Of a stretch of DNA of 64,000 nucleotides, positions 55,698 to 64,000 are shown piece by piece. The DNA is taken from assembly GCA_024867545.1 (NCBI GenBank), contig JANFNE010000005.1, positions 744,001 through 808,000 on the forward strand, in the 5' to 3' direction. The notes under the pieces were generated by a model. That model ran no database searches and was not told the DNA's origin. It was given only the letters and a program-made list of their open reading frames with translations. This stretch comes from Phytopythium helicoides (taxonomy: Eukaryota > Oomycota > Peronosporomycetes > Pythiales > Pythiaceae). The position numbers were made by a program, and so were the translations under genes. Numbering within the stretch: the stretch's first letter is position 1; every line of letters begins with the position of its first letter.

Positions 55698-57073
55698 CTA
55701 AATGTACTTTTCACGAATCGTGAACACAAGAGGCTGAGTCTCTACCAACGTGGGCTTAAAGTCCACGATCGCGTCGATCTTCCCACGAATCTCCGGCGTG
55801 ATCTTGTCCACAAAAGCCAAAGACTTGACATTCTCCTCCAGCTGGTGGAGACTAGATGCACCAAGCAACACCGTCGAGACGTGCTCATTGGCAACACACC
55901 AGGCGATGGCGAGCTGAGGAAGAGAGCAACCGACTTCCCTGGCCACCGCTTCTAGCTGAAGCGCCTTTGCCGTGATTCCGTCCTTGGTTGCAGCAAGACC
56001 CTTGAAATGCTCCAGCGAAAGGCGCGAGCCCTAGTATTTATCGCACATTCCTCCACCATCAGACGATTGCGTCGAGCATGTTCCATTGTCGCATCCATGT
56101 AACCCTTACCTCCGGGATCCCCTTGCTGTATTTTCCAGTGAGGACTCCAGACGCGAGAGCAGAGAAAGCAGTCACGCCGTAGCCGTATTTCTGAGCACCG
56201 ACACCAACACACGAATTCACAAGATCAGTAATGCGCATGCATGCATGCAGTCAGGCAAGCAGTCAGGCAAGCAGTCGGACAGACACAGACAGACAGACAG
56301 GCAAGCAACAAATCCGCGCTGAATCACAAAACCAAAACCAACCTTGTAGAGGTTCACAAAGTCGTAGTCGACGCGCGAACGATCCACCATGTTGTACCGC
56401 GTCTGGTCAAAGGCCTGCATCATCGATGAATCGACAGTTAGTTGTTGCAGCAAGGACAATAAAACACAGCAATAAAAGGGGGCCATAAACGCACCGGACG
56501 GATCAAACCAAGACGGTCGGCGACCTCGCACGCCTCCAACACCTGAGCCGACGTCCACTCACTCGTCCCCCAGTACAACGCCCAACCTTGGTTGATCACG
56601 AAGTTCATGGCGCGCACCGTCTCCTCAATAGGCGTGAATGGGTCGGGTCGATGGCAGAAGAGCAGGTCGACGTATTCTTGGTCCATGCGCTTGAGCGACG
56701 CCTTGGTTCCCTCGATGATGTGCTTGCGACTGAGACCGACGCCGTTCGGACCGGCATCACCTCCCGACATGAACTTTGTTCCAAAGAAGATCTTGGTACT
56801 GAGCACGAGGTCCTCACGTTCCCACACGCCGCGCTCGATGCCAGTCTTCACGATCTTCCCCATCAGGACCTCGGCCTCACCATCAGCGTACGCCTCAGCG
56901 TTGTCGAAGAAGTTGATGCCGAGCTTGTATGCGCTCTCGAAGAGTGAGTAGGATTGTTCGTAGTCCATTTGGGTTCCGAAGGTGACGAAGGTTCCGTAGG
57001 ATAGCTGGGAGACGAGCAGTCCTGTGTTGCCTAGAAAGCGGTACTTCATGGAGGACGCGGCGGCAGCAGCCAT
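55698..57073 (-). CDS. Aldo/keto reductase, Kv-beta (AKR6) type, copy G
   Basis: Minus-strand exons 57073-56495, 56414-56343, 56190-56110 and 56030-55698 give 354 residues. It starts MAAAAASSMKYRFLG. Tetrad regions are [19 protein letters not shown] and LFCHRPDP. G and I form a subgroup with YGTFVTFGTQMDYE, TSAQVLEACEVADRLG and a last exon in LEHFKGLAATKDG. Both lack the intron before VRAMN. The intron between LYK and KYGYG (56342-56191) is enlarged by a CAGACA/GCAAGCA-type microsatellite. It is head-to-head with copy H. Confidence 0.92.
56234..56310. repeat. Tetra-/octanucleotide microsatellite in intron of copy G
   Basis: ATGCATGCATGC is followed by AGTCAGGCAAGC units, then CAGACAGACAGACAGG and CAAGC. 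An independently diverged version is found in the matching intron of copy I. Confidence 0.85.
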
Positions 57074-57503
57074 GGTCAGCGGGAGAACTTGGAGTTTTGG
57101 TGCTTGGTGGAGAAAGCAATTGTGAGTGGCTGCTTCAGGAGCTCCACCTCCCCACGTCAGCCCTCATGGATACAAAGGCGATGATGACGCGGCACCGGTC
57201 GTTGACGCGGTCCACAGCTTGAAGCGGGGGCGGTCTCTCAGTGGGGCTCGTCAACACAGGGTGCCGCGTCAACGTGATCGTTTAGAAACTAACCGAAACG
57301 GTACACACGTTAGAAACATACAAAAACCAATATATTCTGGCAGTTAAGTACAACCCACGCCAGGTTTCTAAGCGCCTTCCTCACCCATACCACGAGAGCC
57401 TTCTTGAAGAGCGAAGTGAGACCGTCAAGCGATCCGCTCGCCACAACCGGATTCGCCTCCTGAGCGCCAAGCCCTCCCTCTCCAGCTCCCCCACTGCCTC
57501 GCA
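57074..57503. promoter_or_regulatory. Divergent promoter region, reductases G and H
   Basis: The 430 bases between opposed start codons. CACAACCGGATTCGCCTCC near 57440-57460 resembles the element before copy A (GGATTCGCC). AT-rich in the middle (about 57290-57350). Confidence 0.4.
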
Positions 57504-58848
57504 ATGGCCGCCGCAGCCGCCAAGTCCGCCATGAAGTACCGCTTCCTCGGAAACACCGGACTGCTCGTCTCCCAGCTATCCTTCGGCACCATGGTCGCCA
57601 TCGAGACCCAGAACGACTTCGAGACCGCCTACGCCATCATGGAGAGAGCCTTCCAGCGTGGAGTCAACTTCTTCGACTGCGCCGAGATTTATAATCAGGG
57701 GCGATCGGAGGAGGCCCTGGGGAAGATTGTGTCCTGCGGGAATTGAGCGGAAGCTGTGGGAGCGCGAGGATCTGGTGATCAGCACCAAGCTCTACTGGGG
57801 GACCAAGCGCACGCCAGAGGACGGAGCCAAGCCCAACAGCCAAGCACTCACCCGCAAGCACATTCTTGAAGGCACGAAGGCCTCGCTGAAGCGGCTAGGA
57901 TTGGAGTACGTGGACTTGATCATGTGCCACCGCCCAGACCCGCGCACGCCGATTGAGGAGACGGTATGATGGCAGCAGTAATTTCCTGATCAAGTTGCTG
58001 CGTTGCTTACAACATTTGCTCTTGCGTTACACAGGTCCGCGCGATGAACCATGTGATCGATCAAGGTTGGGCGTTCTACTGGGGAACGAGCGAGTGGAGT
58101 GCCGCCGCTATCATTGAGGCGTGCGAGATCGCGGATCGCCTTGGGCTCATTCGCCCGGTAAGCCCACGATGTATTGTGGTTTTGTGTCGATGATACTTTT
58201 CACCGTACTGAACTGAGTATGTTCTTCAGACGTTTGATCAGCCGCAGTACAACATCCTGGAGCGCTCCCGTGTCGAGTTCGAGTACGACATTCTCTACAA
58301 GGTTGGTCGTCAATATCAGTGCACCTGGAAACGACGTCGACGAGTAACTATTTCGTTGCTGTGAGTAGAAGTACGGATATGGGCTGACGACGTGGTCTCC
58401 GCTTGGATTCGGAGTGCTGTCAGGAAAGTACAGCAAAGGAATTCCCGAGGTATACCGATTTGTGCATATGGCATCGTTCACCTGGTGCTTACATTAACGT
58501 AACGTTTAGGACTCGCGTCTTGGAAGCAATCCTTACTACCGCCAGTTTGTTGAAAAGGGTTTTGAAGAGCGCGTGTCCAAGACAGACAAACTCGCTGAGA
58601 TTGCGGCAGAGCTTGGGTGTACGATGGCGCAGCTTGCCATCGCTTGGTGCACGTCCAACGACAAAGTATCGACTGTCATCTTGGGTGCTTCGCGCATTTC
58701 GCAGTTGGATGAGAACCTGGACGCGTTGGCTTTTGTGGACAAGATCACGCCTGAGATCCGTGCCAGGATCGACGCGATCGTCGACTACAAGTACTCGCTG
58801 CCGGAGCCTGAACCTCGCCTTGTGGCTATGCGCGAGCAGTGGCTTTAG
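57504..58848 (+). CDS. Aldo/keto reductase, Kv-beta (AKR6) type, copy H, with one-base insertion
   Basis: Exons 57504-57963, 58035-58157, 58230-58301, 58369-58449 and 58510-58848. Exon 1 contains an extra T at 57735: GTGTCCTGCGGGAATTGAG here against GTGTCCGCGGGAATTGAG in copy J. As written the frame hits TGA at 57745-57747 after about 80 residues. Without the T the gene gives about 357 residues, with tetrad regions [19 protein letters not shown] and IMCHRPDP. All splice sites, later exons and the stop are intact. It is therefore either a very young pseudogene or a sequence error. The last exon ends [18 protein letters not shown], different from J. Confidence 0.85.
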
Positions 58849-59059
58849 GCAGCATGGCAAGATTGGGGGTTCGAGTTTTCTTCGTCCAAAATGCAACAAA
58901 CGTTTGAGCACACATTCGCACACCTGAGTAAGTTTCATTTGAGAGAAATTCACAATAACATCCCCTCATTTACAATGCATTGCTACGCTGTAAATGTTCA
59001 ATCGTCATTGATCACCTTGACTGATTCCTTGCATAGCTACCTGCCCAGACTAGAGAAAA

Positions 59060-60442
59060 TCACAAATACTTCTCGCGGATCGTGAACACAAGCGGCTGAG
59101 TCTCCACCAACGTGGGCTTAAAGTCCACAATCGCGTCGATCTTCGCACGAATATCCGGCGTGATCTTGTCCACGAAAGCCAAAGACTTCACATTCTCCTC
59201 CAGCTGGTGGAGGCTAGATGCACCAAGCAACACCGTCGAGACGTGCTCATTGGCAACACACCAGGCGATGGCGAGCTGAGGAAGAGAGCAACCGACTTCC
59301 TTGGCCACCACTTCTAGCTGAAGCGCCTTTGCCGTGATTCCGTCCTTGGTTGCAGCAAGACCCTTGAAATGCTCCAGCGAAAGGCGCGAGCCCTAGTATT
59401 TATCGCACATTCCTTCATTATCAGACAATTGTGTCGAGCATGTTCCATTGTCGCATCCATCCAATCCTTACCTCCGGGATCCCCTTGCTGTATTTTCCAG
59501 TGAGGATTCCGGACGCGAGAGCAGAGAAAGCAGTCACGCCGTAGCCGTATTTCTGAGCACCAACACCAACACACGAATTCACAACATCAGTTATGCACAT
59601 GCATGCATGCAAGCAAGCAGGCGAGCAGTCAAACAGACAGACAAGCAAGCATACAGGCAAGCAATACATCCGCGCTGAATCACAAAACCAAAACCAACCT
59701 TGTAGAGGTTCACGAAGTCGTAGTCGACGCGCGAACGATCCACCATGTTGTACCGCGTCTGGTCAAAGGCCTGCACCATTGAGGAACCTACAGTTAGTCG
59801 TTGCAACAAGGACAATAAAACACAGCAAAAAAAGGGGGACCATAGACGCACCGGACGGATCAAACCAAGACGGTCGGCGACCTCACACGCCTCCAACACC
59901 TGAGCTGACGTCCACTCACTCGTCCCCCAGTACAACGCCCAGCCTTGATTGATCACGAAGTTCATGGCGCGCACCGTCTCCTCGATCGGTGTGAATGGGT
60001 CGGGTCGATGGCAGAAGAGTAGGTCGACGTACTCTTGGTCCATGCGCTTGAGCGATGCCTTGGTTCCCTCGATGATGTGCTTGCGGCTGAGACCGACACC
60101 GTTCGGACCGGAGTCTCCACTAGACATGATCTTGGTTCCAAAGAAGATTTTGGTGCTGAGCACGAGGTCCTCGCGCTCCCACACACCGCGTTCGATGCCA
60201 GTCTTCACGATCTTCCCCATCAGGACCTCGGCCTCGCCATCAGCGTAGGTCTCAGCGTTGTCGAAGAAGTTAATGCCGAGCTTGTACGCGCTCTCGAAGA
60301 GTGCGTAGGACTTTTCATAGTCCATTTGCGTTCCAAAGGTGACGAAGGTTCCGTAGGATAGCTGGGAGACGAGCAGTCCGGTGTTACCGAGGAAGCGGTA
60401 CTTCATCTTCGGGGCCTCATCGGTCTTGGTGATCGCGGCCAT
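59060..60442 (-). CDS. Aldo/keto reductase, Kv-beta (AKR6) type, copy I
   Basis: Minus-strand exons 60442-59852, 59770-59699, 59552-59472 and 59392-59060 give 358 residues. It starts [19 protein letters not shown]; a longer in-frame frame runs upstream to 60595 but is not conserved. Tetrad regions are NFFDNAETYA, VLSTKIFFG and LFCHRPDP. It is a near-copy of G, including intron sequences and the last exon. Few differences occur in the coding part (for example IMSSGDSGPN versus FMSGGDAGPN). Confidence 0.92.
59594..59668. repeat. Microsatellite in intron of copy I
   Basis: CATGCATGCATGC, then AAGCAAGCAGGCGAGC, then AAACAGACAGACAAGCAAGC. Homologous to the array in copy G but with changed unit numbers. 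Confidence 0.85.
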
Positions 60443-60806
60443 GGTGATCAGTTCCTTGCTTGCTGGGCAGCTAGAGAAATGGAAAGTGGGCTTGTTCGTC
60501 GAGATCAGCGATCTGCCAAAGGCCAAAAGAGTGTCATTGTGCTGTGCAGAATTGGAGCTACCACCCACTTCACCTGGCAAAATGGGCCGCATCAACAGAC
60601 CCGAGCCGTCAACTTGGCCGCATCAACATGCTCAAGCCGTCATCAAGACCTTCATTCCAATATTTTCTTTGACTTGTCCAGCCACACAGCAATGAGCACC
60701 AGGTCAATGGAGCGCACGATGCATGGCATACTGTACGAGTCAATTGGACCACCGTTCACTTGTGACACAACTCAATTCGACCTCTCGTGATCACCCAAGT
60801 TTCGCA
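60443..60806. promoter_or_regulatory. Divergent promoter region, reductases I and J
   Basis: The 364 bases between opposed starts. Compared with the G/H spacer I see no long shared block, so the promoters diverged faster than the genes. CGTCAACTTGGCCGCATCAA and CGTCATCAAGAC form a loose internal repeat near 60600-60650. Confidence 0.4.
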
Positions 60807-62147
60807 ATGGCTTCTGTTGCTTCCTCTGCCAAACCCGTCATGAAGTACCGCTTCCTCGGAAACACCGGACTGCTCGTCTCCCAGCTATCATTCGGCACCA
60901 TGGTCGCCATCGAGACGCAGAACGACTTCGAAACCGCCTACGCCATCATGGAGAGAGCCTTCCAACGTGGAGTCAACTTCTTCGACTGCGCCGAGATTTA
61001 CAACCAGGGGCGATCGGAGGAGGCCCTGGGGAAGATCGTGTCCGCGGGAATTGAGCGGAAGCTGTGGGAGCGCGAGGATCTGGTGATCAGCACCAAGCTC
61101 TGCTGGGGGACGAAGCGCTTCAAGGCTGATGGCTCAAAGCCCAATAGCCAATGGCTTACGCGCAAGCACATTCTTGAAGGCACGAAGGCCTCGCTGAAGC
61201 GGCTGGGCTTGGAGTACGTGGACTTGATCATGTGCCACCGCCCAGACCCGTGCACGCCAATTGAAGAGACTGTGAGTACTGTGGAACTCGGCTGGACAGT
61301 GTGTGTTGTGTTTTTACGATCTCTACTCGTAGGTGCGCGCGATGAACTACGTGATCGACCAAGGTTGGGCGTTCTACTGGGGAACGAGCGAGTGGAGCGC
61401 AGATGATGTGATCAAGGCGTGCGAGGCCGCCGACCGTCTGGGACTCATCCGCCCGGTGCGTCAAGCTTTTTATGAGGAGAGAGTGGTTGCTAGTACTGAC
61501 GTGACGATCTGTAGGAGTTCGACCAGCCCCAGTACAACATGCTCGAGCGCTCGCGCGTGGAGTCTGAGTACGACATCCTATACAAGGTTGACTGTCGTTA
61601 CTTGATGTGTCCTCTTCAGCTGCGTGTTGACCTGTTACTATCGCATCTGCACAGAAATACGGCTACGGCCTCACGACGTGGTCGCCTCTGTCTGGTGGCG
61701 TCCTGTCCGGGAAGTACAGCAAGGGTATTCCCGAGGTGAGCTCGCAAATCACCAATTGCCCTTATCACAATCCTCCTAATTCTCCTGGCGCATCGATTTG
61801 ATTGCTAACAGGACTCCCGCTTGGCCAACCCATTCTACTACCGGTTCAGCGCTCCGACGCTTGACTCCAAGGTATCCAAGACGGACAAGCTCGCCGCGAT
61901 TGCGACTGAGGTTGGGTGCACCTTGCCACAGCTCGCCATTGCTTGGTGCACGGCCAATGACAAGGTATCGACCGTCATCCTCGGTGCTTCGCGCCTCACC
62001 CAACTGGACGAGAACCTGGACGCGTTGGCTTTCGTGGACAAGATCACGCCGGAGATCCGTGCCAAGATCGACGCGATTGTGGAGCCCAAGTACGTCGTGC
62101 CAAAGACGGACCCGTATCTCATTACCATGCGGGAGCAGTGGCTGTGA
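60807..62147 (+). CDS. Aldo/keto reductase, Kv-beta (AKR6) type, copy J
   Basis: Exons 60807-61271, 61333-61455, 61515-61586, 61655-61735 and 61812-62147 give 358 residues. It starts MASVASSAKPVMKYRFLG. Tetrad regions are [19 protein letters not shown] and [11 protein letters not shown]. Lys is thus followed by Leu-Cys, and the usual PRTP is PCTP. It has all four standard intron positions of the family. The last exon is close to that of copy F. The frame is intact throughout and serves as reference for the lesion in copy H. Confidence 0.93.
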
Positions 62148-62577
62148 GTGATAAGGACACGCGCAGAGCTGAGCAGGGACTGCGTGTCTTGAGTTTAGCT
62201 ACACAACACGCCCAGCTCATTTCGAACGCACTTCCGATGGCTGCTCACGGAGTACAGGAACAGTCCATTGTATTGGTGGGCTCACCTTGCCCCGTCATCA
62301 TCGAAACCGCGTCAACATGGTGGGATTCGATCTTGCCATCGTCAGGTCCACCCGACTGCGTCATCATCGTGTCCCCCGTGATCAGTCAGGTGTTATCATA
62401 CTGTAGTGTGGACAGTGGAAAACACGAGGGAGCTTTTCAAATCCTGCGTGCTTAGCCCCATATGCGCAGACAAGACTTTGGGACGAGAATCGACGGCGCA
62501 AGCGCTAGGGTATCACTCACAGATTCAACGAGTGCCCAGTCTCGCATTTGCCTCGACAGCGACGCAGCTCGTTCGCC
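62148..62577. other. Spacer between reductase J and the bZIP/START-like gene
   Basis: No gene recognised. TCACTCACAGATTCAAC at about 62514 may be an initiator-like element about 60 bases before the next start codon. Confidence 0.4.
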
Positions 62578-63980
62578 ATGGCGAACCTCCTCGACAGCGA
62601 CGTCATGTCGCTCCTCGCGTTTATCGACGAGTTCGCGACACAGTCTGCCGATCTGAAGACACCACGTGAGAACGACGAGTTGAGCAGCGATCACGAGTCG
62701 AATAGCAGCAGGGACGGTCGCGAGGACGAGATTGATAGCGGCAAATCGTCCATCTCCAGTCCAACTACGCCCTCTTTGAAGGAACGGAAGAAGCGGAACC
62801 CAGCTTCTTCTTCTACCGAACTCCAACGCCGGAAGAGAGCCGAGATCAAGGCGCTCCGCGAGCAGGTTGAGGAGCTGGAGGCCCACGCAGCCAAGCTCAA
62901 AAGCCAGCGACCAGATCATGCGCAGGTCATCGCGGGTGCCAAGCGCAAGTCGGAGAGCTGCCACTTCGATGTGGCAGGAGGTGGCGATGGTGCAGTCTCG
63001 GGAGCGGCAGCGCTCTGAACTAACCAACAGGAGGCTCAAAACGGTTTCTCAAATCAGCAACAACTTCACTTGGCGTTCCGAAGTTGTTGAACAAGCGGAT
63101 TGCGCTGCAGGTATGCTACTGCTCGCTACTTCCTCGACATTAGTGTTTCGGTCTGATCCATTTCGATGCGTGCAACAGGGAGTTGATCTCGTGTTCGCAA
63201 ATGAGCAGGTTCATCGCCCACCTGTGGCCTCTCTCGACTGCAGTCCTGCGGTCATCAGCAAGCTCGCCCAGGATGTCAGTGCGATCTTCAAGGGTCTTGG
63301 TCCATACGTGATGCCGACGCTACCTAGTACTCTATCATGCGTCACAACGTTTCATCCGAACCACAAGTACGGTCAGACTGTCGAGGTGGTGACAACCACG
63401 CCGATGGCATGTTCAATGGAGGAGTCGGCTCGTATTTTGTGGCACAAAATGGGAACCGAAAAGTGCCCGCTGCCTGACAAGTCGTACTACTTCGTAAGTG
63501 GAATCATGCATGACCCTAGAAACCTCAGAGGGCTAACACCATGTGTAACGCGCCTAGAATCGACCCTCTGGCCACGAAGCGCACGAAAGGTATTACCAAA
63601 TGCTGGTCCGAGATATCACCAGCAACGTCCAGATCAATGGACTTCAGTTCATGCGCAGATACGTCGAAGAGGATCGTGTCGTGATTGTGCGCGCAAATCT
63701 CGTCTTGTTGCCGACGGATGGTCTCCGTTTCCGTGATCATGGTATCACTACCATTTCTCGAGTCCGAACGAGCGTCGGCGAGGCATCACTCGTGGAGAGT
63801 CGCTACCAGGCACACGCGCACATTGACGAAGGGTTCGATGCGGCACCGACCGATTTGTCGGCAGCCCAGCTACTCATGCTTCACAAGCTGAGCTCATGCA
63901 ACAGGATGTTCGACCAGGGAATGCAGTCGCTGCTTATCACGGAGGCAATGTCGGGATCTGCGCAGTCTGTGGCGTTTTGA
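62578..63980 (+). CDS. Oomycete bZIP/START-like family protein
   Basis: The start is ATG 62578 (MANLLDSDVMSLLAFIDEF). A Ser/Asp-rich stretch leads to a basic segment and short coiled coil (KERKKRNP, ELQRRKRAEIKALREQVEEL) that resembles a degenerate bZIP. Canonical N-x7-R spacing is not evident. After a frame switch near 62940-62975 (one base too many) the protein continues WQEVAMVQSRERQRSE and then a START-like C-terminal part (LPDKSYYF, RYVEEDRVVIVRANLVLLP). An intron at 63494-63557 (GTAAGT...TAG) is clear, since it joins SYYF to NRPSGHEAHERYYQ. The stop is at 63978-63980. Genes of this layout are common in oomycetes as expanded families. Ligand and DNA-binding ability are unknown. Confidence 0.65.
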
Positions 63981-64000
63981 AGACTGAGAGGCGAGGAAGC

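Larger units (their letters stand above)
55698..58848. repeat. Duplicated head-to-head reductase pair, unit 1 (unit 2 at 59060-62147)
   Basis: Gene order G(-) H(+) recurs as I(-) J(+), shifted by about 3.3 kb. G resembles I and H resembles J, including intron positions and the microsatellite in the G/I intron. This implies duplication of a divergent pair as one block, with later divergence. Confidence 0.8.

Noticed and set aside
56234..56310. CRISPR-like short repeats
   Set aside because: Simple microsatellite units without spacers, within a spliced intron of a eukaryotic gene.
35257..62147. Reductase array interpreted as a biosynthetic gene cluster
   Set aside because: No synthase, transporter or tailoring enzyme is interspersed; the other genes are housekeeping or chromatin genes, so it is a paralogue array.

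Overview
The window is nuclear DNA from a GC-rich, gene-dense eukaryote, most likely an oomycete (Phytophthora/Pythium lineage). The reasons are short GT-AG introns of about 55-80 nt at conserved positions, spacers often of only 200-450 bp, initiator-like TCAYTYY...AATTTC elements just upstream of several start codons, and a gene set with oomycete flavour. That set holds a lectin-bearing OSCA/TMEM63-like channel, a hydrolase/IQ/SAM/ankyrin protein, a fungal-type elongation factor 3 and a bZIP/START-like protein. Nothing looks bacterial, viral or organellar.

Layout. 1-792: 3' end of a P4-ATPase flippase. 1137-5367 (-): OSCA/TMEM63-like channel with a galactose-lectin-like segment, divergent from a cytochrome P450 (5790-7520, +). 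7731-9205 (-): PP2A activator PTPA. 9362-9970 (-): small unidentified gene. 10097-17259 (-): one large scaffold protein (dynein-stalk-like segment, dead alpha/beta hydrolase, coiled coil, IQ motifs, SAM, ankyrin). 17508-23601 (-): tuberin/TSC2. 23958-27657 (+): strumpellin/WASHC5. 27658-31622: about 4 kb with no recognisable gene. 31708-34824 (+): eEF3.

From 35 to 62 kb the window is dominated by ten paralogous aldo/keto reductases of the Kv-beta (AKR6) type, here lettered A to J. Among A-D lie DNA polymerase kappa, an atypical tyrosine phosphatase, a membrane RING-H2 protein, an RCC1-repeat protein, a CRAMPED-like SANT protein and two copies of a small Q/K/S/P-rich protein. Genes B and D with the small protein form an inverted duplication. 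G/H and I/J form a duplicated head-to-head pair. E and F share identical sequence across their 5' halves, including intron 1. A bZIP/START-like gene closes the window.

How genes relate. TSC2, PTPA and eEF3 belong to growth and translation control, strumpellin and the flippase to endosome and membrane traffic. I see no operon-like pathway apart from the reductase array, which is a locally expanding family.

Caution. At least fifteen conserved genes or exons contain single-base disruptions, mostly insertions, that break the frame while the protein continues in the next frame. Most are probably base-calling errors. Exon coordinates for the large minus-strand genes are therefore spans, whereas those for the reductases, PTPA, RCC1 and CRAMPED-like genes were checked junction by junction.
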